A stretch of DNA of 64,000 nt from Canna indica (lineage: Eukaryota; Streptophyta; Magnoliopsida; Zingiberales; Cannaceae). Made by a program: the position numbers and the translations under genes. Positions 10,994-22,883 of the stretch are shown here, in pieces. Under the pieces are notes generated by a model, which did no database searches, was not told the DNA's origin, and worked only from the letters and a program-made list of their open reading frames with translations. The DNA is taken from positions 1,366,501 to 1,430,500 of the forward strand of contig CP136890.1 of NCBI GenBank assembly GCA_034359265.1. Reading direction: 5' to 3'. Every line of letters begins with the position of its first letter. Within the stretch, counting starts at the first letter, position 1.

Positions 10994-11190
10994 GACTGAC
11001 CGCTGCAGTGTTCTTGCATCCCTCTCCATCTCAATTCGATTCGTTTTGCCTCTTCGTTCTTTCCCTCTCAGAAGGTATCAAGGAGACGGAGAAGAGATCC
11101 GAAGAGAACCACGCCTCTCGTGAAGGGCGCCATTCGCGTTCCCTTTGTCAATAGGACTATGCGATCCGTTTAACGAATTGAACTGCAAAA

Positions 11191-11211
11191 ATGGCAACAA
11201 ATGGGCTTTGA
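11191..11211 (+). promoter_or_regulatory. Short uORF (6 codons) before the DUF1639 start
   Basis: ATG-GCA-ACA-AAT-GGG-CTT-TGA (MATNGL) lies 18 nt upstream of the assigned ATG at 11230, in the same predicted exon. If the leader is transcribed as inferred, it could lower or gate translation of the main frame. Confidence 0.5.
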
Positions 11212-11229
11212 ATCCTCCTGGCGTTGGAC

Positions 11230-14200
11230 ATGATGAGGTTTACCTCGATCTCTCTCGAATCTGTGTGTTTTTGATGGGTTCCAATTGACTCAGCTCTTTT
11301 GTGCTTGTTATCGACAGGCTAGTTGCCTGAGATCGATGCTCTCTTTTGTTTTCTGTTGACGAGATCATCTTTCGGAGCCGTTTTAGCATCTAGGCACTGA
11401 GCGATTCTCCTGAAGGAGATTTGCTGTCGCTTATGGCGATTAGCCCTGTTACCGTTCTTAAAAGACCGCGATTTGATTCACGGCTTTGGCTTTGGTGAAT
11501 GGTGTCGCCAAAGCTCAATGGTTTCACCAAAGCCTCATTTTTTGGGATTCACGACTTGTAACTGGAGTTTTGGGTTGCCAAATGCCTCTGAATATTTCTT
11601 CCTTGTATAGTTTTGTTTTCTTATTTGCTTGTCCTGGTAGAGGAGCATGCGAATGTCCACTCATGTCAGAGTTTTCTCTTAGGATTGCATGGTTTCAGAT
11701 CGACCAGGCATGATTTCAAGGTTGGCTTTGCTACTATTTTCCAGGAAAAATGCCTTGATGTTTCTGCTTCATATTCTGCAATCTGTTTCAGATCATACGT
11801 TTTGACTTGCTTCTGTTTTTTTGAGTAATTCCAGTGAGGAAATGGAGATCGCGCGTCTTCCGCGACTTCATGGCGAATGACTTGTTGCATAGAGTGGAAA
11901 GTACTTGGTTTCATTTGGAAATTTCAATTTTTCCCCCTTAACTTGTATGTTCTGTCGTCCTCTGGTTTCGATCTTTTCTCTACCAGGAATTGGGCGATGA
12001 AGCATTTTCTTTGAGAAATAACCTAGCTAGACATCCGGCAGTTTGATGTGTCCGATGCGGCCTTTTCTAGTTTTCTCTCTTGGCACATTTCATATGATTT
12101 TAGCGTCAATCAATTTTGGCTAAAGAGAAAGCATAAGATTCCCTGAGGTGGCGATATGTTTCTTTTTTCTATTTTGGCTTTGTGCTTGGAGGATCTTTTC
12201 TTCTCTGTCAACTGCTTACTTGCTTCGCATATCTCATATGCTTCCCTTCTTTGGCTTTGTAAGAATGAAGCGCCTTTTAATCTTGCTCCTCGATGTGCAC
12301 TTTTATCTTCTAGGAATTCCTAGTAAGTGCAGATCGGTTATTCCTAACTGAGTTCTAGCGCATGCGTCTCGACAAACGTTTGGATTTGCGCTTTATTTTC
12401 TCGTTGATTCTCACAAGAATTTTGAGAAAATAACTGTATTAAGTAGATCTCAATGAATTTCGTCCTTAGATCTTTGAGATTTGTTGATAGAATATATTTC
12501 AATTGCTATTGCTGATCTGCTACTTATTTTGACACCACAGATTCCAGAGATTAAGCAGCCCGGACGTCTTACTCGGCAACGGCAGAAGGCCCAGCTTGAA
12601 AACTTCCAAAGAATACGACGCCGAGGACGGTGGCAGATTCCCGAACTACTCTTCCCCTTTGGAAGCCAAATCCTCAAAGGTGAAACCCGTCTCCGGATCA
12701 GACTACCCGTCTCCGAACTACGACCGTCACTTCTTCAACCTCTCCTCCTCGGACTCTCCGCCGGCTGCTCACTCCGACACTCGATCATTCTCTTCACCCG
12801 CCAACGCCTCCGCTTCTCCAGGGCCGGCGAAGGCTCAAAGCCACCACCAGATCAACGGAGCGAGCCAAGGCGGGGGCGGCGATGTCCTTTTCCAGTGGGG
12901 GCAAAAGAAGCGGTCGCGTGGCCCGAGGACGGAAGCCCGCGCGTCGGTAACAGCAGCCACGGGGGATGGGAGCGAGTCGTCGGCCCACGCGAGGCCGGCG
13001 GTCAAGCTCCAGCGGAGGTCCTCAGCTGCTGCTGCCGCCGCCGCCATGCCTCCGCCCGGTGGGTCTCACGCCAGAACGGCCAAGCTCAGGCCGGGCACGC
13101 CGGGCCGCGATTCGACGGCATCTCTTCTTCTTAATAATAGGTAATACTTTTTTTTTTTTGCCTAAACTCTTCCAAGTCTCCTGAGATCTAATCACTAGTT
13201 GCCTTAATAACTGTAATTTTTTACTTTTTACTTTTTAGAATTTTTTCTTGAATGATGCAGTCATTTCTATCCATTTCCCTGATGCAACCAACGTTGTCTT
13301 ATTTTCCTATGTTCATGTCGTGTCCTTCAAGGCTATGGCTAGATGGATGTGAAGTACATATCTCCTTTGACCTGATCACCATCCTTATTCCTTAGTAAAT
13401 CGCTTTTATTTTCTTTTTATTTTAATTTATTTAAATGACGCAATATATTCTCTATGCATTTCTCATACCTTTTCTCGAATTAGGAACATACCCGGTTTCC
13501 TTTCTCAGAATTTAGGGGATTTTTTTGTAGTATTATCTGGCCATTCGCTGTCCGTCCGATCCCTTGCTTTGGTTTAAGCCAACAGCAATCGGCAAAGCCG
13601 CCACCACCGTATGCGGTATTATAGTCCATTATAAAGCACTGCATTCCCCTTAATCCCTTTCCTCTCTTCTTTACTTGTATCAGGGTTTTAGTCCCCTCCA
13701 CAGTGTGTTCCCCACCCACCCACCCACCCACCCGTCCACCCACTAGGCCACTAACCTTTATCACCTTTGTTTATCCTCATCATCTTGCAATGATCAGGGG
13801 CGTCGAAGAGCGATCGGAAGGCCGTGCTCGATCCGAGAAGCGATCCCCGCGCCGCCCGCCGGAGAAGTCCCAGAAAACCACCGCCAACGCCTCCCCGCAC
13901 GGCGGCGTGGCCGCAGATGGGTCCATGATTCCCGAACCGAAGCAGCCATCAGATCCGGAGGCAGGCGTGACCAAGGAGAGACTGAATCTGGATCACTTCG
14001 AGTGGCCGAGGATTTACATCTCCCTCTCGAGAAAGGAGAAAGAGGATGATTTCCTGGCCATGAAGGGCACCAAGCTCCCCCAAAGGCCCAAGAAGAGGGC
14101 CAAGAACATTGACAGGACCTTACAGGTATCAATTTAAAAGAGTACCTGTTTATGCTCAGATCCAGCAAACAACCATTAGCTCATAAAATTGAACTTGTGT

Positions 14201-14606
14201 GGATGGTCTGCAGTATTGTTTTCCAGGGATGTGGCTTTCGGATTTGACGAGAGGACGGTATGAAGTGAGGGAAAAGAAGTGCGTGAAGAAGGTATTCTTT
14301 TCTTTCCTCTGTTTTCTACCCATCATTCTTTTTTATTTAATAGAATAAAAATGACAATTTATGTATTCTTTTTTGCCCTTCACATGGGTCCACGATGTTT
14401 ATTCGATGTGTGCAAGTGGTCTCCTCGATTCATTTTGCTCTCCACTTTTGTTCTCTCCTTTTCCTTTATCCTTTGCCCAGCTCTGGCCGATGCTATCCTT
14501 TTCTTATGAATACAAACGTCTGATACCAATAGAAAATTGTCAAAATGTGCAGCAGAAGCGAAGGGGCTTGAAGGGAATGGAGAGCCTGGATAGCGATTCC
14601 GAGTGA
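11230..14606 (+). CDS. DUF1639 family protein, 355 aa, five exons
   Basis: Exons are 11230..11237, 12541..13140, 13798..14125, 14214..14291 and 14553..14606 (1068 nt, all phases consistent). The first coding exon holds only ATGATGAG. It joins across a 1.3-kb intron to ATTCCAGAG, giving MMRFQRLSSPDVLLGNGRRP. The middle is Ser/Pro/Ala-rich and contains GGDVLFQWGQKKRSR, a conserved feature of these proteins. The DUF1639 region lies at about residues 268-345: FEWPRIYISLSRKEKEDDFL, MKGTKLPQRPKKRAKNIDRT, LQYCFPGMWLSDLTRGRYEV, then a basic KKQKRRGLKGMES tail ending DSDSE. The molecular function of the family is unknown. The basic clusters would suit a nuclear location, which is inference. Confidence 0.88.
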
Positions 14607-15570
14607 AGAAGGTATTCTGGTTTTGCTGATGTTACGTATGAAGCGGGTTGGAAGCCAGTCAAATCGAACAAGAGAAGTCAAGCTTCTTTACGTAAATAAG
14701 CTGCAACAGACATTTGCTCACCCCTAGGCCCTAGCCTTCTCTTTTTGCTCTTTCGTCTAATTTTTCCTTTTTTATCTTGAGCTGATATGTATAGATCATC
14801 CATGTCCATTAATGAGGAAAAAGTTGTGTTGTTGAGGGCTCCAGCTCTCCACCTTTTACTGGAAATCGAAGAGTTAGCACTGGATTCTTCATGTTATCTT
14901 CTGTTGTCTGCCTGCAATTCTTCGAATATTCGTTCGGTAAAATTTTAAAAAAATGATAATTTGTAAATAGACTAAAAGTACAACATAAAATGCAACAAAA
15001 GTAACAACAAGACTACAATATCATAACTACAACATGTTAATTAATTGTCTACTAATGCGAATTTATGCCCCTTGATATTAGCCGCTGAGATGGCACTCGC
15101 ATGCAACTACTTTACTATTTGAATTTTGAACTCCCTTCTCTTGCCATGCGATAACGGTTTAAAATGTGGAACGATTGATGCAAAAATTAATGCTACAAAA
15201 GCTAAAAGCGAAATTACATTAATTAGATTATGTGTATCCGCCTATTATGGTGGTCCATTGTATTCTTCTTCTTAATCTAAACCGTTAGGGAAGTTTATTG
15301 TTGAGATTAATCGTGCATGCACAACGAACGGTTAATAGGGACGCACGTAACGCACCCTTGCAACACGTGACCAGTACCCTGAGCACGTTCAGTCTCCACC
15401 TCACGGTGGCAGATATGATATTTGGATAGTTTTGAGGGTCAATGTACAAAAGTCTTTACTCAAATGCGATCGGAGTCGGAATACAGTAACCACGTCATCT
15501 TGATTCGCTTCCGGCTCTACTTTAAAACGTCGGTCATCAAACTTACCTCGTTCTCTCCGCTGTTGGTTTA
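14607..15570. other. 3' flank of DUF1639 gene and promoter of MINPP
   Basis: No gene seen. A CACGTG G-box core occurs near 15364, about 200 bp before the MINPP start codon. Confidence 0.45.
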
Positions 15571-18500
15571 ATGGCGATTTCCTTCCGCACCCTGCTTGGT
15601 TTTCTTTTCGCATTCGCTCTCTTCCTTGCGTCCTCTTCCACCGACGGAGCTTTCGACGTCCGTCGCCATCTCTCCACCGTGACCAGGTCCTTTCTGAGCC
15701 CCTTCCCCTCTTCTCTCTGGAAGAAACCTAAATCCTTTTATTATTATTATTTATTTTCTTCTAGAATAAGAGAGCCGTCTTTCAATGCCCTTAGGTTTTT
15801 TAAAACGTCGTTTCATGGATGATAATAATCAATTTAGGCGTAAAAAGTCCAATCGACAATAAGTTCATAGTTAAGTTGGAAATCATACTGTGTTCTCAAT
15901 CTTATGAATCACAGAATTAATATCCAAAAACACTTCACCAGAAGTATTTTTTTTCTTACTCCCTACTTTGTCTGGTTCCAAACAAGCTGTAAGAATAAAA
16001 TAAAGAAAAAGAAAATTAGTAGACGAATTAATATTCTAGATTGATTGTTATATTACTGGTTACATAGTTTTTTGTGCATTGATGGGAAAGAGGAACGAGA
16101 CTATTATCAGGACTCGCCTGTTGATTATAATTTGTTCAAGAATATCGATCATCTTGAATTGTCAAACCAATTTACAATTGGGTCAGTAAAAAACTATTTG
16201 TAGTTTAAGTCAAAAGATATCTTAGAAGAGTGTTAGAAGTACTAATTTTTTATGACAACTCTAATTAGCATCTCTCAAAAATGCAGATATGACATTGCAA
16301 GAGAGGCTATTGATGGTGTTTCCTCATCTTCTGCAATACCTGATGGATGTAGACCAATTCACTTAAATCTTGTGGTAAAACATGTTGCAGAAGTCTATGT
16401 TATTGCTTATTTTGTTTTTGCCCATATAAACAATAGGTTTCATTTGCTTATTCGAGAAATGCAAATGCTATGATTTTCACTAATAAAATAGGTGCTAAGC
16501 TGCACTCTTGATTAAGTTCTCATAAATCTATTTTGTATTTATAACAAATACCATCTGTTTTTTTTAAAAAAAAATAATTATAATTTCTGGCTCTTTAACT
16601 GCTGCATAGGTTTGATTATGTGGATGATTGAATATTTCATTCCTCTAGAAAGTGATTATTTTCCTTTTTTTTTCTTCAATTTTATTTCCTTTTTGTTATG
16701 GTGATAGTGAATACTAGTAATCTTGTTCAATTTATTGACAAAAAAAACATTCATGGTTTTATCATGGTAATTCTTATCATCCATGCGATTTATGCTCTAT
16801 TTATAAAAGTTGAACTATTCATTTGATGTGCATGCTCCTTTTCCTTGCTATTTCGGATCACCATAAAATTTCCCTTTTTCCCCTAGTGACTTTGAAGTTT
16901 TTTTAATGTGTAAATGTGTAATTAATAGGCAAGGCATGGAGCACGTGCCCCAACCAAGAAACGCATAAAAGAGTTGGACCGTTTGACATTTCGTTTGGAG
17001 GCACTTCTTAATGGTGCCAAGCAAAAAGAAAAAGAGGATGCTTTGCAGAAAATTCCAGCCTGGTTGTGGGGATGGCAATCACCGTGGCGAGGTAGACAGA
17101 AAGGAGGAGAGCTAATTAGCAAAGGGGAAGTCGAGCTCTACCAGCTTGGAATCCGTGTGAGGGAAAGATTTCCAAGGCTATTTGATGATGAATATCACCC
17201 TGATATTTACCGTATAATGGCAACCCAGGTCACTTATGAAGGATTTATTTATTTATTATCATTTTCCTGATACACCATTATTATTTGGTTATTATATGGC
17301 CTTACACATAATGTGTCCCAGTTGATAACATAAAAAGGATGGGAATTTATGAATCAGTTATATTTTCTCTATCATTCTTGTATCTCATACTCCTTGAATT
17401 ATATCAAACACTAAATTGATCTCTTTTGTGTTTAAATTACTGAATCTTCTTTATGTGTGGGTTTAGCTTAATGGTATTTCAACCTATCCATCCTTTATTT
17501 ACTATAATTATTATTGTGCAAGCTATTAGTTATGAGGATTCAAAATGCCATGGATGCATGGACAACACTCCTTACTGTATATCATATATTCCAATTAATA
17601 GTTCAATAATTCATGAGTAGGATGGCTGGTAGTCATTTTATGTGTCTTAGTATTTGGATGCAACTGTACCTAAGATTATACATAATCTCATATACAATTA
17701 TTAGAGAGGGGGCATGATGCTGCAGCAATGCCAAACCTGTTGGAGAACTTGAAACTATCCACTGGATAGTTGATTGATTCTGTATATAACTATAGGTCTA
17801 TAATTATGCTATTAATTTAAGAGCATGCAAAAGGCAACCTTGCTTAGATCAGGATGCAAAGCATATGCCAAAAGATTATGCATTTATGTCATTTCCTTTG
17901 CATTTGACACCCTATTAATTTTAATGAATAATTAAATTAGAGTCCAAGAGAACTTCCATGTGTCTGGTCAACCACCATATGCTACTTGGAGTGGTTGTCA
18001 AATATTGAAAATTACTTGTAAGCCAATGCTGAAATTTACATAGTGCAGTTTGAAGTGAATGGCAATCAAAACTAAGAAGTTATTTTTTGTGCCACTCCAT
18101 AAGGTCAAATATGCATGTTATAAGTTATAACATGGTGTTCTTCTGATAAATACCTTCTAGTCTTCTACCTTTTGTTTATTTGACTCGCATAACACATGCA
18201 TTGAAAACAGGCATGATGCACGCTGATCATGCCCCACATAAGGCTGTTTGTCTTATGCTTTGTGACATATTATAGGTTCACAGTTGTGGAGAATTTTTAC
18301 CCATGCTAGTTGATAACCTGATACCTTGCAATGATCAATAGATTGATAAATATTGACACTTTTTACATGGATGTGCTGCCCCTTAACAATAACCATAATT
18401 TTCCAGCAGTGCATAATGAAGGGTTTGTAACTTATATTTCAAATTTTAATCATTCTTCAGAATGAGCCAATTTTTCCCAGATTCCTAGCAAATTGGTTAG

Positions 18501-21500
18501 TGCTACCAAAAAAGTATAATATGTCATCAATTGTATACAGTTGTTTTACATTTGCTTAATTTATCTTCTATTTTGTTTGATCTGAAAATACTGCATTGAT
18601 GCATTTTTACCCCTTGACGATACAGGTCCCCCGAGCATCAGCTAGCGCTGTGGCATTTGGCATGGGGCTATTTTCTGGGAAGGGCAGCCTTGGACCTGGA
18701 AAACATCGTTCCTTTTCTGTAATTAGTGAGAATCGTGCCAGTGATATACATCTACGGTTCTTTGATACTTGTCAAACATACAAGGTGCAATACTCGTCAA
18801 AAGTTATACATGTTTTACTTTTTGTTTTGTTTTGATAACAGTGGCCTTTGCTTCGTGCACTGGGTCACCCTTTTCTTTAACACCCCTTTCTTTAACAGTG
18901 GCCTTTGTTGCAAAACATGTGGTAGTATTTACTTTGATATCCTTGGTACAGGTATTTTTGAGATAGATTCTCATGCTAGTACCACAACTTTTCAGGAATA
19001 TAGGATAAGTAAAGAGCCCGAAGTTGAAAAGATGAAAGAACCTGTTTTAGATCAAATTGCCTCCTCATTAATTAGCCGGTACCACTTGAACTTTACTCAG
19101 CAGGATGTTGCATCCCTCTGGTTTCTCTGTAAGCAGGTAGTTTAAGTGTCCATTATGGCTAACATTTCTATTTGAAAAAGTTGCTAGGTGCTGCTGGTCT
19201 CCTTTTTACGTTAGGTAATGGCAATTTATGATTTGCAGGAAGCATCTCTGCTGGACATTACAAATCAAGCTTGTGGTCTTTTTGATCCTTCTGAGGTATG
19301 TTCTATATGGCAAATCTTCCGTCATTTTAATAGTTATGCTGATTGTTTAGGTCAAGGGTAAGATGTAAGATTTTACCTAGATACTGAAACTGACAGGAAT
19401 GCATTTTTGATCTCTTTGATTTCTTTCCTTTACCAATTCGTATTCAGTCATTGGCATTGATCAATGTACTGATATTGTAGCAATCAACAAAATCAAAAAG
19501 TTCAAATCTTAGCATGAATGCCTTTTGTTGTGAGAATAGTTATTTGTTAGTGTTGGTATCTGGCTTATATTGTTCTTGTTAATGCTATCTGATTATTGTT
19601 TGCATGCTAAACCTAGGGTGGATCTTTGCAGATGATCTAGATTTGTTGCATCATGGGGTAATCATATTGTTCTTAATACAGAGTAATTATAGTTACTGAC
19701 ATATCTTGTAAATCGGCAGGTATTTTTACTTGAGTGGACAGATGACTTGGAGGGATTTCTACTCAAGGGTTATGGCAAATCTGTGAATTATCGCATGGGA
19801 GTACCACTACTGAAAGATGTTGTTCTCGCAATGGAGCAAGCTATCACTGTTAAAGAAGGTATATTAGCTTCCTGATACAATGCTTGGTTTTTACTCAGTA
19901 TTTAAAAGCTTTCTAACTTTAGGCCTGTCTTAGATATTTTAGTTAAAGCTTAATATATATCATGTATATGTATACATATGTAAACTAAGGTTTATGGTCA
20001 GGTTTGCTTCTTGGTTGATTCAGAGAAAAAAACTAAAAATAGGAATAACCTGTTAATATGAACTTATGAAGTGTCATTTACATTTTGGTTCAGTTCAGTT
20101 TAATGGCTTAAACTGATAATGCATATTCTGTGCTTCACAACCAACATTAGGCATTCAAATGTTACGCCTGTAAATATTTATGTGAGATTTATGTTGATTG
20201 ACATATTGCTTTGTAAATTGACTAGCAAACTTGAATTATATTTTGTTACAAGCTACGTTGCTGTTGCTATAAAATAGTATGGAAGCCTTGAATGTGTGAA
20301 ATCTCTAGTTAATTGTCAAATTGATTAAATGTTTGATTCAATTCATAACTTAATTACGTCATCTTCAAATCAGTAAGGGTTTAAATTTTCTGATCTTCAT
20401 GGCTGGATCAACACTCATTTTGATGGTTTATAGTTAGTTTCTGCAAATTTGTTTTCTATTATTACATTGAAATTAGAAGGTAGCAATTTTCAATTAACAT
20501 TGAATTACCTTAAAACTTGTAAGTCCTGAACCATGTGGGTGAGAAGAATCAGGTGTTTATTTGGTTGAGTCCCATGTAGAGTTCTCTAAAACTTGAAGCC
20601 TGAATGTCTGGAGCCATGTGGAATTGTGAGAAAAATATGGACCATATGGTCTTTATTTGGTTTGGTTATGTAGTTATTCTCTAAATCTTGAGCCAACGGC
20701 ATTTCCAATTTCATTGTTATATGAAAACTGAAATCTGAACCTAGTTGAAAGAACAATCAAACTAATTATGAATTGAAACAATGTGAGTTCAAGGTAGTTT
20801 TCTTCCTTCATCTGCCATTCCTTTATCTATAATGCCTTGACTACTATGACTGAAATTCTGTTGAACTTGATGCAGCAATTGTGATGGTCAAGAGTTTTGA
20901 CAATATGCAATTGTTTTAGATGCTACTTATTAAAATTTGTGAGCTATTGTGACATCATGAAAGCTTTGTACGAATATCACTCCAGTTGTTTGTTTCTTTC
21001 CAGCTTGATTCTTCCAATAGGCTCCTTGTAATGTTGAATATAATTGTTATATATTAATATTCCAGATAATGCTGCTTCTGAATTCCCTGAGAAAGCAAGG
21101 CTCCGCTTTGCACATGCTGAAACAGTTGTTCCATTCACCTGTTTGCTTGGGCTATTCCTTGATGGATCTGGTAATTTTTTAAAATATGATTATCACTTTA
21201 TTCACTTATTTGCTTGGGCTTTTCATCCTCTTTGCCTATCCGTAGTAATATATCTGGATGGCTGTTTAGAATTTGAACAAATTCAGAGGGAACAACCATT
21301 AAGCCTTCCTCCAAAGCCACCCCTAAAGAGAAACTGGAGGGGAAATGTTGTAGCACCTTTTGCTGGAAATAACATGTTGGTCTTGTATGAGTGTCCAAGC
21401 AATGCTTCTAACAGTGGAGTGTCCTCTGGAGTTCAAAGGAGCAAGTATTTTGTGCAAGTCTTGCACAATGAAATCCCAGTTTCCTTGCCGGTAAGATAGT

Positions 21501-21967
21501 GCCTTTATAATACAAAGGAGAAAAATTCAATCTTTGTTACTTCAAATGGGATAAAAGCAAAATGCCTTTACTTATTTTCTTCTCTCTTTTTTTGCTTATG
21601 TTTTTGTTTCATCTTGATGTGCAATATCAACTTTTGCTGGACAGGGCTGTAGCCAAAAAGATTTCTGTCCATTTGAGGTTTTTAAGGTATGCATGTCTTG
21701 AAGCTTTACATGCAGTGTCTTGAAGGTTATTAAGAATCTCTGAAGTAATCCTTATCTTTTATGATGTTGATGCAGGAAAGAATTGTCAATCCCCATTTGA
21801 AGCATGACTTCAATTCAGTTTGCTTCGTAAAATCTGAATTGTCAGAAACAAATCTTCCGCTGCAAAAGCCTTCTTCATTCATTGGCAAGTTGTCAACTTT
21901 CTTAGATAGATTTTTCCCCAGAAAAGATACCAATTTACACATCAAAAATGGGAAGAATGAACTGTGA
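15571..21967 (+). CDS. MINPP1: Multiple inositol polyphosphate phosphatase (histidine acid phosphatase), 519 aa
   Basis: Exons are 15571..15686, 16287..16374, 16929..17228, 18626..18784, 18996..19136, 19239..19295, 19720..19858, 21066..21170, 21270..21490, 21645..21686 and 21776..21967 (1560 nt, every phase closes). The protein starts with a signal peptide (MAISFRTLLGFLFAFALFLA). The catalytic histidine motif RHGARAP is at 70-76 and the proton-donor HAE motif at 350-352 (FAHAETVVPF). Both define branch 2 histidine phosphatases. The family removes phosphates from InsP6 and lower inositol phosphates. The protein ends KNGKNEL, and the last four residues resemble a KDEL-type ER-retrieval signal, so ER-lumen or secretory residence is inferred. 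Length agrees with plant MINPP/PhyIIc enzymes. The exon 1/2 join restores a consensus codon (AG|A). Confidence 0.93.
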
Positions 21968-22883
21968 TTCTTCCAGATATTAATGGATCCTTGAGCATAA
22001 ATTCCAGGTAAACTAGTATTTTATAGTCTACTTCTCAGAAGTAATTTGGTTGATTTAAGTCCGACTTGGAATTCTCTCTAGGGATTGAACATATAGAAGA
22101 GAGGCTTTCAGAAGTTATGCAACACCAGTTGGCGGCTACTTTTGTTTTTCTCAGTTAAGCAAGTTGGAGGCGGAATTTGGTTTAATTGGTCAAGTGTTCA
22201 ATCACAAATTTCATCCTTCCTACTCAGCGTGTTGTAAACTAGTAGCAAAAATTCAATATGCTTTCTGGTTGTTTGTGGCATTTGGGCATGATTGCCGGCT
22301 GTAGTTTTTTTTCCTGTGCCCCGAATCAGACGCTAATTGCAATTTTGACATATAAGCCGAGTTTACTCCTTTTAATTAATCTTCCAATGTATTTAGGTAT
22401 GCGGTTGGGCTGTTTGTTTGGGTTGTGATCCACTGAAAGCAAAGTGACTGTATTTAGCACAAAATCTATATTTATAAAAAGATTGACTCATTTGCTGCTA
22501 ATAAACTTGAACTATTGAGATTGTATTTGAAAAATCTCGGGACGAGACAATTGATTCTTAGGTTAACTCTACATGTTTCAAAGATTTAAACAATTTAGAT
22601 TAAATTTACTTATTCAATATTAAGGTTATTAAAAAATGTTAATCATCCAATCATTAGTAAAATTTGCCACATAGCATTCTCAAGACGGTATCACGGCCGC
22701 TCATCTCGAGCAACATGGCATATGAGCCGTTCATCTGAGCCCATTCCATATTAATACCTGTACGGCTCGAATTCGGGCTTGTTCGAACATTACAATCACA
22801 ATCTAATTAGAATGCTAAAGTTTCTTAAGCAGAAACTAGGCCATTAGTCCAATCTGATCTAGAGCCTAAGCGAGATAAATCTG
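21968..22883. other. Convergent 3' flank between MINPP and E2 gene 1
   Basis: AT-rich, with the 3' UTRs of the two convergent genes expected here. No further ORF or repeat is supported. Confidence 0.5.
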
